Shown here: positions 37,159-44,876 of the stretch, piece after piece
Position numbering within the stretch: position 1 is the first letter of the stretch
Layout: each line of letters opens with the position of its first letter
DNA from: Kitasatospora setae KM-6054
Lineage (GTDB): Bacteria; Actinomycetota; Actinomycetes; Streptomycetales; Streptomycetaceae
Direction of reading: 5' to 3'
Assembly (NCBI RefSeq): GCF_000269985.1
Contig: NC_016109.1
Location: 7,095,001-7,159,000, forward strand
Length of the DNA stretch: 64,000 nt
Program-made: the position numbers and the translations under genes
Notes under the pieces: generated by a model
The model's input: only the letters and a program-made list of their open reading frames with translations
Databases searched by the model: none
What the model was told of the DNA's origin: nothing

Positions 37159-37536
37159 TCACCACGCCGCCCCCGCGACCCCCGCCCCGGCGAACGACAG
37201 CGCCGTGCCGACCAGCACCGACACCGCCAGGTACAGCCCGGACAGCGCGACCCGCCGGGTCGACGCCAGCGTGAACACCTCGTACGAGAAGGTCGACCAG
37301 GTCGACAGCGCCCCGCAGAACCCGGTCGCCAGCAGCAACTGCCCGTGGCCGCCCAGGTGTCCGCGGGTCGCCGCCTCGGCGAGGAACCCGAGCAGCAGGC
37401 AGGCCGCGGCGTTGGCGGCCAGCGTCCCGTACGGGAACGGGCTGTGCATACGGGACTTGACCGCGACCCCGGTCAGGTAGCGGGTCGGCGCGCCCAGCAG
37501 GCCGCCGGCCAGGACGAGCAGCCAGTCAGCGAGCAC
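37159..37536 (-). CDS. crcB: Fluoride exporter CrcB (Fluc), subunit 1
   Basis: A 125-residue protein with four membrane helices. It has the family pattern GGLLGAPTRYLTG at the N-terminus, YGTLAANAAACLLLGFL in TM2 and GFCGALSTWSTFSYE with the TM3 break. CrcB channels export fluoride as dual-topology dimers. A second crcB ends inside its first codons (11-bp overlap), so the two are probably translated together and form a heterodimer, as in other Gram-positive pairs. Confidence 0.94.
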   Translation of the reverse strand: MLADWLLVLAGGLLGAPTRYLTGVAVKSRMHSPFPYGTLAANAAACLLLGFLAEAATRGHLGGHGQLLLATGFCGALSTWSTFSYEVFTLASTRRVALSGLYLAVSVLVGTALSFAGAGVAGAAW

Positions 37537-38023
37537 CGGACGCCTCCTGGTGCGCCGGGACGCCCACCGCGGCGCGCGCCGCGAACACGCCGGCCACCAC
37601 CCCGGCCAGCGCCGCCAGCACGGTCAGCAGCAGGTAGGCCGCGGCGGTACCGTAGGCGTCGCCGCGCACCAACTCCCGCACGTTGTCCGTGTAGTGGGAG
37701 AAGGTGGTGAACCCGCCGAGGAACCCGGTGCCCAGCAGGGCGCCCGCCAGCTTCTTCTGCCGGGGGAAGCGCGCCGCCAGCACCGTCATCAGGGCGCCCA
37801 TCGCCAGGCAGCCCACCGCGTTGACGGTCAGGATCGGCCACGGGAACTCCGTCCCGGAGGTCGGCCACAGCCGCTCCACCCCGTACCGGGCGCCCGCGCC
37901 GAGCGCCCCGCCCACCGCCACCGCCGCCAGCACCGGCGGCTGCCGGCCCGGCGCGTGCTCGGAGTGCGCGTGCCCCGGCGGGCGGGCCCGGTGGCGTGCC
38001 GGGTCGAGGTACGGACTGGTCAT
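37526..38023 (-). CDS. crcB: Fluoride exporter CrcB (Fluc), subunit 2
   Basis: The start at 38023 (MTSPYLDPARHRARPPGHAHSEHA) follows GGAGGAG. The 165-residue protein has an extra hydrophilic, His-containing N-terminus (1-30), then the CrcB core: VGGALGAGARYGVERL, ILTVNAVGCLAMGALM and GFLGGFTTFSHYTDN. It is first in a two-gene operon. I looked for a fluoride riboswitch between 38024 and 38190 and did not recognise one. Confidence 0.93.
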   Translation of the reverse strand: MTSPYLDPARHRARPPGHAHSEHAPGRQPPVLAAVAVGGALGAGARYGVERLWPTSGTEFPWPILTVNAVGCLAMGALMTVLAARFPRQKKLAGALLGTGFLGGFTTFSHYTDNVRELVRGDAYGTAAAYLLLTVLAALAGVVAGVFAARAAVGVPAHQEASGAR

Positions 38024-38118
38024 CGGGCTCCTCCAGGGGATGCCGTGGGCCGAACAGGCGAACAATCGCGAACACGCGCTTGGTCCGTCCGGCCGTCCGG
38101 CCGTGGCGGGATAGAAGT

Positions 38119-38171
38119 GACTGCCGGTCACCTTCGGTACGCAGCAGCGTATTTGACTCACACCGGCAGTC
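38119..38171. promoter_or_regulatory. 10-bp inverted repeat before the urea transporter gene
   Basis: GACTGCCGGT (38119-38128) and ACCGGCAGTC (38162-38171) are exact complements 33 nt apart, in the divergent spacer between crcB and the urease operon and 22 nt before the transporter start. It may be a leader hairpin or paired operator half-sites. The intervening 33 nt include ATTTGACTCA. Confidence 0.5.
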
Positions 38172-38193
38172 CGTGGACATTTCGGGAGAAGAA

Positions 38194-39165
38194 GTGACAC
38201 ACGGTACCGACCGCGGCCCGCGTCGCGCCCTGGACCGCGAACCGCTCGGCTACCTGACCGCCGCGCTGCGCGGCGTCGGCCAGGTCGACCTGCAACCCCG
38301 GCTGCTCACCGGCGCGTTCATCCTGGCCGGGCTCTGGGCGGCCGGCTGGCGGGTCGGCCTGTTCGCGACGCTCGGCACGCTGCTCTCCACCGCGGCCGCC
38401 TACGCGTTCGGCGTCGACCGCGACTCCATCGCCCAGGGCCTGCAAGGCTTCTCGGGCTGCCTGACCGGCATCGCCCTGGTCGGCTCGCTCGGCCACCACC
38501 CCGCCACCTACGTCCTCACCGTGGTCGGCTGCGTGCTGTGCACGGTGCTGACGGCCGCGCTCGGCACCCTGCTCGCGCCGTACGGGCTGAGCGCGCTGAC
38601 CGCGCCGTTCTGCGTCGTCTCCGGGGTGATAGTGCTCGGTGCCCCCTCCTTCGCCCGGATCTGGCACGGCGACCCCGCGCCGGTCGCCGACCCCACCGGC
38701 GGCGACCCCGCGATCACCTTCACCGACCTGTGGCACGCCTTCTTCGGCAACGTCTCGCAGGTCTTCCTGGTGGACAGCTGGTACGTCGGCCTGATCATGC
38801 TGGCCGGCCTGGCCTGCGCGGGCGCCCGGGTGGTGCTCGCCGCCGCGCTCGGCTCGGTCGCCGGGATCGTCGCGGCCTGGGCGCTCGGCGCGCCGACCGC
38901 CCAGATCGCCTCCGGCATCTACGGCTACAACGCCGTCCTGGTCGGCATCGCGCTCGGCGCCGTCCTGCTGCCCGCCACCCCCTGGAACGCGGGCTACGCG
39001 CTGTTCGGCGCCGCGCTGTCCACCGGGCTGACCGCCGCGATCACCTCGTTCTTCAAGCCCTTCGACGGCCACACCTTCACCTGGCCGTTCATCCTCACCA
39101 CCTGGGCCCTGCTGGCCGCCGTCCCGCGACTGCCCCGGCTGCGGGCCGCCGGCGCCACCGGCTGA
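38194..39165 (+). CDS. Urea transporter (UT family)
   Basis: A 323-residue membrane protein read from the GTG at 38194 behind GGGAGAAGAA. It has the two-fold repeated UT architecture with about ten hydrophobic segments, GLQGFSGCLTGIALVGSL in the first half and GIYGYNAVLVGIALGAVLLP in the second, each a urea-pore helix. It passes urea across the membrane down its gradient. It is the first gene of the urease operon, 24 bp before ureA, so external urea and allantoin-derived urea can both be used. Confidence 0.92.
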   Translation: MTHGTDRGPRRALDREPLGYLTAALRGVGQVDLQPRLLTGAFILAGLWAAGWRVGLFATLGTLLSTAAAYAFGVDRDSIAQGLQGFSGCLTGIALVGSLGHHPATYVLTVVGCVLCTVLTAALGTLLAPYGLSALTAPFCVVSGVIVLGAPSFARIWHGDPAPVADPTGGDPAITFTDLWHAFFGNVSQVFLVDSWYVGLIMLAGLACAGARVVLAAALGSVAGIVAAWALGAPTAQIASGIYGYNAVLVGIALGAVLLPATPWNAGYALFGAALSTGLTAAITSFFKPFDGHTFTWPFILTTWALLAAVPRLPRLRAAGATG

Positions 39166-39189
39166 CCCGTCCCGAGAAAGGCACCGCCG

Positions 39190-39495
39190 ATGAACCTCGC
39201 GCCCCGCGAGATCGACAAACTGGTCGTCTACGTGGTCGCCGACCTGGCCCGCAAGCGCCAGGGCCGCGGCCTCAAGCTGAACTACAGCGAAGCGGTCGCG
39301 CTGATCACCGAGGCCATCCTGGAGGCCGCCCGGGACGGCAGGTCGGTCGCCGACTGCATGGAGCTCGGCCGGCACGTCCTCGGCGCCGACGACTGCATGG
39401 ACGGGGTGCGGCGGATGCTGCCGCTGCTCCAGGTCGAGGCGTCCTTCGTCGACGGCACCAAGCTGGTCTCCGTGCACGACCCCATCGGCGGCTGA
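39190..39495 (+). CDS. ureA: Urease subunit gamma
   Basis: A 101-residue protein with MNLAPREIDKLVVYVVADLARKRQGRGLKLNYSEAVALITEAILEAARDG and a late KLVSVHDPI, nearly invariant in UreA. It is the structural gamma subunit of nickel urease. AAGG precedes the start. The next gene starts 2 nt after its stop, so translation is probably coupled. Confidence 0.97.
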   Translation: MNLAPREIDKLVVYVVADLARKRQGRGLKLNYSEAVALITEAILEAARDGRSVADCMELGRHVLGADDCMDGVRRMLPLLQVEASFVDGTKLVSVHDPIGG

Positions 39496-39497
39496 CG

Positions 39498-40322
39498 GTG
39501 TCCGACACCCGGGTCCACACCATCGCGGTCTGCGGCCCCGAGGCCGGACACGGCAGCGCGCTGCGGCACCTCGCCGGACCGGACACCACCGTGGTCGCCA
39601 CCGGCCGCGAACTCTGCCGGGCACTCGCCGCCCGGCCCGCCCGGCAGGACACCGCCGTCGTCCCGATGACGCTCGGCCGCGACCCCGAACTGGCCGCCGA
39701 CGCCGCCCGCGCCGTCCGCGCCCTGCCGCCCGAGGGGCTCCGGGACGCCCCGGTCGCCGTCGCCGAGCCCTTCGGCGACGCGGGCCACCTGGTCGGCTGG
39801 CTGCGGGCCGCCGCCTCGACCGCCCCCGCCGAGGCCGCGCTGCTGCTCACCGCCCCCGGCGGCGACCCGTACCAGGACGCCGAGCTGTACCGGATCGCCC
39901 ACCTGGTGCGGCGGTACGGGCGGCACCGGCTGGTCGAGTGCGCGCTGCTCGGCGGCGACCCCGACCCGGCCGAGGGCCTGCGGCGCTGCGTGCTGCTCGG
40001 AGCCCGGCAGGTCGCGGTGCTCTCCGCGTCCTTCCGGCCGCCCGACCCGCCGCCCGCCCCAGCCCGCACCACCGTGCTGGACGCCGGACCGCTGCTCGGC
40101 CCCGCCGCGCTCGCCGCCGTGCTCGCCGCCCGGGCCACCGCCGCCGTCCGCCGGCGGCGCGCGGGCGGCGGCGACGGCCTGGCCGCCGCGCTGGCCGCCG
40201 CCGAGGGCCACGGGCCCGCCCACGGCCACGACCACGGCCCCGGCGGGCACCACCACGACCACCCGCACCACCACGTCCACGTCCACCCGTCCCCGCTGAC
40301 GGCCGCAAGGAGCCACCTGTGA
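39498..40322 (+). CDS. CbiX/SirB-like chelatase domain with a histidine-rich tail, inside the urease operon
   Basis: A 274-residue protein from a GTG. Two similar halves resemble class II (sirohydrochlorin) chelatases: VVATGRELCRALAARP and TLGRDPELAADAARAVRAL, then LLLTAPGGDPYQDAELYRIAHLVRRYG and GLRRCVLLGARQVAVLSASF. The usual catalytic GHG motif is not clear. Residues about 240-265 carry a tail with 13 His plus Asp and Pro. It lies between ureA and ureB with a 4-bp overlap into ureB. The operon has no ureE and UreG has no His-rich lead, so I infer a nickel-binding or delivery role. Family assignment is moderate. Confidence 0.65.
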   Translation: MSDTRVHTIAVCGPEAGHGSALRHLAGPDTTVVATGRELCRALAARPARQDTAVVPMTLGRDPELAADAARAVRALPPEGLRDAPVAVAEPFGDAGHLVGWLRAAASTAPAEAALLLTAPGGDPYQDAELYRIAHLVRRYGRHRLVECALLGGDPDPAEGLRRCVLLGARQVAVLSASFRPPDPPPAPARTTVLDAGPLLGPAALAAVLAARATAAVRRRRAGGGDGLAAALAAAEGHGPAHGHDHGPGGHHHDHPHHHVHVHPSPLTAARSHL

Positions 40323-40762
40323 GTTTCGGCACGTACCTGTACGGCGATGGCGACATCGAGATCAACGCGGGCCGCCGCACCCTGACCGTCGAGGTGGTCA
40401 ACACCGGCGACCGCGCGGTCCAGGTCGGCTCGCACTACCACTTCTTCGAGGTCAACCCGGCGCTGCGGTTCGACCGCGACCGGACGCTCGGCACCCACCT
40501 GAACATCCCGGCCGGCACCTCGGTGCGGATCGAGCCCGGCGGCACCCGCGAGGTCGAGCTGTGCGAGTACGGCGGCACCGGCCGGCTGGTCGGCTTCAGC
40601 GGCCTGCTGAACGGCAGCACGGTCTCGCACCCGGCCCGGATCGAGGCGTTCCGCAAGGCGTACGCGGACGGCTTCCAGGGCGCGGAGGGCGACGACCGGG
40701 GCGCCGGGCAGGACGGGAACGACGACGGGCAGGACTCCGGGAAGAAGAAGGGCGCCAACTGA
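40319..40762 (+). CDS. ureB: Urease subunit beta with long acidic tail
   Basis: Starting at the GTG that overlaps the previous stop (RBS AAGGAG), this protein is 147 residues, against about 100-110 for most UreB. The core is standard: GDIEINAGRRTLTVEVVNTGDRAVQVGSHYHFFEVNPALRFDR, NIPAGTSVRIEPG and VELCEYGGTGRLVGFSGLLNG. Residues about 120-147 form a charged, probably disordered extension (GAEGDDRGAGQDGNDDGQDS then GKKKGAN) whose role is unknown. Confidence 0.96.
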   Translation: MSFGTYLYGDGDIEINAGRRTLTVEVVNTGDRAVQVGSHYHFFEVNPALRFDRDRTLGTHLNIPAGTSVRIEPGGTREVELCEYGGTGRLVGFSGLLNGSTVSHPARIEAFRKAYADGFQGAEGDDRGAGQDGNDDGQDSGKKKGAN

Positions 40763-40763
40763 G

Positions 40764-42488
40764 ATGCCGATCATGACCCGCCGGCAGTACACCGACATGT
40801 TCGGCCCGACCGTCGGCGACCGGTTCCAACTCGCCGACACCAACCTGGTCGTCGAGGTCGAGAAGGACTACAGCGAGGGCCTGTACGGCGACGAGATCGT
40901 CTACGGCGGCGGCAAGACCATGCGCGACGGCATGGGCGCCGACCCGCAGGCCACCGCCGCGCAGGGCGCGCTGGACACCGTGATCACCAACGTGGTGGTG
41001 ATCGATCCGGTGATCGGCGTCGTCAAGTGCGACATCGGGATCAAGGACGGCCTCATCGCGGGCATCGGCAAGTCCGGCAACCCGCAGACCCAGAACGACG
41101 TCGACCCGCGCCTGGTGATCGGCCCCGGCACCGAGGCGATCTCCGGCGAGCACCTGATCGCCACCGCCGGCGCGATCGACACCCACGTCCACCTGATCTC
41201 CCCGCAGCAGGCCGAGCACGCGCTGACCAACGGCATCACCACCCTGATCGGCGGCGGCACCGGCCCGTCCGACGGCACCAACGGCACCACCTGCACCCCG
41301 GGACCGTTCAACATCGCCCGGTTCCTGCAGGCCGCCGAGGAGGTGCCGGTCAACATCGGCATCATGGGCAAGGGCAACGGCAGCCTGCCCGCCGCGCTGG
41401 ACGAGCAGATCGCGGCCGGCGCCTGCGCGCTGAAGGTGCACGAGGACTGGGGCGCCACCCCCGCCGTCATCGACAACGCGCTGAACGCCGCCGACCGGCA
41501 CGACGTCCAGGTGGCGATCCACACCGACAGCCTGAACGAGTCCGGGTTCTTCGAGGACACCCGCTCGGCGATCGACGGCCGCACCATCCACACCTTCCAC
41601 TCCGAGGGCGCGGGCGGCGGCCACGCCCCCGACATCCTGCGGGTCACCGGCGAGCCCAACGTGCTGCCCTCGTCCACCAACCCGACGCTGCCGTACACCC
41701 GCAACTCGGTCGACGAACTGCTCGACATGGTGATGGTCTGCCACCACCTCAACCCCGACATCCCGGAGGACGTCTCGTTCGCCGACTCCCGGGTCCGGGC
41801 CGAGACCATCGCCGCCGAGTCGGTGCTGCACGACCTCGGCGTGATCAGCATCGTCTCGTCCGACTCGCAGGCGATGGGCCGGGTCGGCGAGTCCGTCACC
41901 CGCTGCTTCCAGATCGCCCACCACTGCAAGGACAAGCGCGGCCCGCTGGACGGCGACAGCCCCCGCAACGACAACCAGCGGGTGCTGCGCTACCTGGCCA
42001 AGGTCACCATCAACCCGGCCATCGCCACCGGCATCGCCGACCACGTCGGCTCGCTGGAGGCCGGCAAGCTCGCCGACATCGTGCTCTGGCCGATCCACTC
42101 GTTCGCCGCCAAACCCAAGATGATCATCAAGGGCGGGATCATCTCCTGGGCCCAGATGGGCGACCCGAACGCCTCCCTGCCCACCCCCCAACCGGTGCTC
42201 TACCGGCCGATGTTCGGCCAGTTCGGCCGCGCCCAGCAGGCCACCCACGTCACCTTCATGTCGCAGGCCGGGATCGCCGCCGGCGTCCCCGAGGAACTCG
42301 GCCTGCGGCGGCGCGTCCTGCCGGTGCGCGGCACCCGGGTGATCGGCAAGCACCACATGGTCCGCAACAACGCGCTGCCGAAGGTCGAGGTCGACCCGGA
42401 GACCTTCAAGGTCACCCTGGACGGCGAGGTCGCCACCATCGAACCCGCCCAGTCGCTGCCGCTCAACCAGCTCTACTTCGTGGTGTAG
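40764..42488 (+). CDS. ureC: Urease subunit alpha (catalytic)
   Basis: The 574-residue catalytic subunit hydrolyses urea to ammonia and carbamate. Nickel ligands and active-site motifs are complete: DTHVHLISP (His pair), the carbamylated Lys in CALKVHEDWGATP, AIHTDSLNESG, TFHSEGAGGGHAPD, the flap Cys-His in MVCHHLNPDIPEDVSFADSR and VSSDSQAMGRVGE. The C-terminal half is normal (WAQMGDPNASLPTPQPV). The Lys motif reads CALKV instead of the more common GLK-I/L, a mild change. It starts 1 nt after ureB. Confidence 0.97.
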   Translation: MPIMTRRQYTDMFGPTVGDRFQLADTNLVVEVEKDYSEGLYGDEIVYGGGKTMRDGMGADPQATAAQGALDTVITNVVVIDPVIGVVKCDIGIKDGLIAGIGKSGNPQTQNDVDPRLVIGPGTEAISGEHLIATAGAIDTHVHLISPQQAEHALTNGITTLIGGGTGPSDGTNGTTCTPGPFNIARFLQAAEEVPVNIGIMGKGNGSLPAALDEQIAAGACALKVHEDWGATPAVIDNALNAADRHDVQVAIHTDSLNESGFFEDTRSAIDGRTIHTFHSEGAGGGHAPDILRVTGEPNVLPSSTNPTLPYTRNSVDELLDMVMVCHHLNPDIPEDVSFADSRVRAETIAAESVLHDLGVISIVSSDSQAMGRVGESVTRCFQIAHHCKDKRGPLDGDSPRNDNQRVLRYLAKVTINPAIATGIADHVGSLEAGKLADIVLWPIHSFAAKPKMIIKGGIISWAQMGDPNASLPTPQPVLYRPMFGQFGRAQQATHVTFMSQAGIAAGVPEELGLRRRVLPVRGTRVIGKHHMVRNNALPKVEVDPETFKVTLDGEVATIEPAQSLPLNQLYFVV

Positions 42489-42491
42489 CGG

Positions 42492-43232
42492 ATGTTCCAC
42501 AGCCCGGACGCCCTTCCGGAGCGCCGGCCCCCCGACTCCCGGCCCGGGGGGCTGCCCGCCCTGCTGGTCAGCCTGCAACTCGCCGACTCCGCCTTCCCCA
42601 GCGGCTTCTACACCCTCTCGCACGGCCTGGAGGGCTACGCCCAGGCCGGGGCCGTCACCCCCGACACGCTGCCCGCGCTGCTCGCCGACCTGCTCCGGCA
42701 CGGCGTCGGCCCGTCCGACGCCACCGCCCTCGTCCTCGCCCACCGGGCCGTCACCGCAGGCGAGTTGACCCATGCCGTCCGGGTCGACCGGCGGCTGTAC
42801 GCGGCCAAGCTCAGCCGGGAGACCCGGCAGGCCGCCACCCGCACCGGGCGGCAGCTGCTCGACCTCGCCGCCGAGGTCTTCGACCGGCCGCCGATCGCCG
42901 ACTACCTGCGGCTGGTCACCGACCGCCGGGCCCCCGGCTGCCAGGCCGTCGCCGCCGGGATCGTCCAGGCCGCCGCCGGCGTCCCGGTCGACCAGGCCGT
43001 CGCCGCCGACCTGTACGCCTTCGCCGCCAGCTTCGCCGGCGCCGCGCTGCGGCTGCGGCTCACCGACCACCGCAGGGCCCAGGTGCTGCTGCGCGGCGCC
43101 GCCCCCGTCATCGAGGAGGCCGTCGCGGCCGCCCTCGTCCGCCCGGAGGCCGACCTCGGCGCCGGCGCGCCCGCCGCCGACATCATGTCCGGCCGCCACG
43201 AGCGCGCCGACGCCCGGCTGTTCGCCACCTGA
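42492..43232 (+). CDS. ureF: Urease accessory protein UreF
   Basis: A 246-residue all-helical protein with LVSLQLADSAFPSGFYTLSHGLEGYAQAG, the UreF hallmark, followed by DATALVLAHRA and a C-terminal MSGRHERADARLFAT. UreF joins UreD and UreG in the complex that inserts nickel into apo-urease and gates GTP hydrolysis. It starts 3 nt after ureC. Confidence 0.94.
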   Translation: MFHSPDALPERRPPDSRPGGLPALLVSLQLADSAFPSGFYTLSHGLEGYAQAGAVTPDTLPALLADLLRHGVGPSDATALVLAHRAVTAGELTHAVRVDRRLYAAKLSRETRQAATRTGRQLLDLAAEVFDRPPIADYLRLVTDRRAPGCQAVAAGIVQAAAGVPVDQAVAADLYAFAASFAGAALRLRLTDHRRAQVLLRGAAPVIEEAVAAALVRPEADLGAGAPAADIMSGRHERADARLFAT

Positions 43233-43258
43233 CACCCCGAGAGAGAAGGAGAGGACCC

Positions 43259-43879
43259 ATGGACGACAACGTCCTGCGGATCGGCATCGGCGGCCCGGTC
43301 GGCTCCGGCAAGACCGCGCTGATCGAGGCGCTGGTGCCGGTGCTGATCGCCCGCGGCCACCGCCCCGCCGTGATCACCAACGACATCTACACCCAGGAGG
43401 ACGCCCAGCACGTCCGCCGCACCCTGGCCGGCGTCCTCGACCCCGACCTGGTGGTCGGCGTGGAGACCGGCGCCTGCCCGCACACCGCCGTCCGCGACGA
43501 CCCGACGATGAACCTGGCGGCCGGCGCCGAACTGCTCGAGCGCTTCCCGGAGATCGACACCCTGCTGTACGAGTCCGGCGGCGACAACCTGACGCTGACC
43601 TTCAGCCCGGTGCTGGCCGACGTCTTCGTCTTCGTCCTGGACACCGCCGAGGGCGAGAAGATGCCCCGCAAGCGCGGCCCCGGCATCACCGAGTCCGACC
43701 TGCTCGTCATCAACAAGATCGACATCGCCCGGTACGTCCGCACCGACATCGCGGTGATGGAGTCCGACGCGCACAAGGTCCGCGGCGGCAAGCCGGTCAT
43801 CCTCACCAACTCGCTCGACGGCACCGGCATCGAGGAACTCGCCGCGTTCCTCAACAACCGCCGCAAGGCGCTGATCTGA
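43259..43879 (+). CDS. ureG: Urease accessory GTPase UreG
   Basis: A 206-residue SIMIBI GTPase preceded by AAGGAGAGG. It has the P-loop GIGGPVGSGKTALIEAL, the CPH metal motif in VETGACPHTAVRDD, LLYESGGDNLTLTFSP and the base-specificity motif VINKIDIA. It powers nickel transfer in the UreDFG complex. Its N-terminus (MDDNVLRIGIGG) lacks the His-rich metal-storage segment seen in some UreG proteins. Confidence 0.97.
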   Translation: MDDNVLRIGIGGPVGSGKTALIEALVPVLIARGHRPAVITNDIYTQEDAQHVRRTLAGVLDPDLVVGVETGACPHTAVRDDPTMNLAAGAELLERFPEIDTLLYESGGDNLTLTFSPVLADVFVFVLDTAEGEKMPRKRGPGITESDLLVINKIDIARYVRTDIAVMESDAHKVRGGKPVILTNSLDGTGIEELAAFLNNRRKALI

Positions 43880-43880
43880 C

Positions 43881-44846
43881 GTGACCCCCACCCCGTCCCG
43901 CCCGGCCGCGACCGTCGACCGGCTCGACGCGGCGCACTGGGCCGCCGGCCACCTCCCCGCCGAGGTGGCCGGCCTGGCCGCCCGCCCCGACACCCTCGCC
44001 CCCGGCTCGCCCGCCAAGGTCGGCGTCCTCGACCTGGCCTTCGCCGTCCGCGGCGGCCGCACCGAACTCGTCGAGCGCTACCAGAAGACCCCGCTGCAGA
44101 TCATGCGCCCGCTCTGGATCGACCCCCTCCGGCCCGACGCCGCCCACGTCTACCTGATGGCCACCGGCGGCGGCATCGCCCAGGCCGACCGCTACCGGAT
44201 CGACGTCCGCTGCGGCCCCGGCACCCGCGTCCACCTCACCACCCAGGCCGCCACCAAGGTGTTCCGGATGGAACAGGACTACGCCAGCCAGCTCGTCCAC
44301 CTCACCGCCGACGACGGCGCCTACCTGGAGTACCTGCCCGACCCGCTGATCCCGTTCGCCGGCTCCCGGTTCCACCAGCGCACCACCGTCACCGCCGCGC
44401 CCGGCGCCACCGTCGTGCTCGCCGAGACCCTCACCGCCGGACGGCTCGCCCGCGGCGAACGGCACGACTACCGGGTGCTCACCACCGACCTGGAGATCAC
44501 CCGCCCCGACGGCACCCCGCTCGCCGTCGACACCCTGCGGCTCACCCCCGGCGCCGACCGCGCCGCCGTCACCGGACCCGCCGTCCTCGCCGGCCACGAC
44601 CACCTCGCCACCCTGTACGCCGTCAGCGGCCTGCGCCCCGCCGCCGAGATCGCCGACACCCTGTACCGCGCCCTCGACGGCACCGGCCTGCGCTACGGCG
44701 TCTCCACCCTGCCCGAGGACAGCGGCGCCTGGCTGCGCCTGCTGGAGGACAGCCCCGTCCGCACCGCCGCCGCCCTCGACGCCGCCTGGCGGGCCGTCCG
44801 GCTGCTGCTCACCGGACTGCCCGCGCCCGCCCCGCGCAAGACCTGA
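43881..44846 (+). CDS. ureD: Urease accessory protein UreD
   Basis: A 321-residue protein from a GTG 1 nt after ureG. YQKTPLQIMRPLWID, VYLMATGGGIAQADRYRIDVRCGPGTRVHLTTQAATKVFRM and YLEYLPDPLIPFAGSRFHQ identify UreD/UreH, the scaffold through which nickel reaches the urease active site. Its C-terminal part (RLLLTGLPAPAPRKT) is short and Pro-rich. Confidence 0.95.
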   Translation: MTPTPSRPAATVDRLDAAHWAAGHLPAEVAGLAARPDTLAPGSPAKVGVLDLAFAVRGGRTELVERYQKTPLQIMRPLWIDPLRPDAAHVYLMATGGGIAQADRYRIDVRCGPGTRVHLTTQAATKVFRMEQDYASQLVHLTADDGAYLEYLPDPLIPFAGSRFHQRTTVTAAPGATVVLAETLTAGRLARGERHDYRVLTTDLEITRPDGTPLAVDTLRLTPGADRAAVTGPAVLAGHDHLATLYAVSGLRPAAEIADTLYRALDGTGLRYGVSTLPEDSGAWLRLLEDSPVRTAAALDAAWRAVRLLLTGLPAPAPRKT

Positions 44847-44876
44847 CCCCCCGCCCCCCTCACGAGAGGTACCCCC

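Noticed and set aside
38024..38190. Fluoride riboswitch before the crcB pair
   Set aside because: I could not find the conserved crcB motif core in the leader; a covariance search would be needed to be certain.
40596..43235. Long minus-strand open frame opposite ureB, ureC and ureF
   Set aside because: High GC leaves antisense frames open. Its product is Gly/Val/Asp/Arg-rich low complexity, while the plus strand encodes clear urease proteins.
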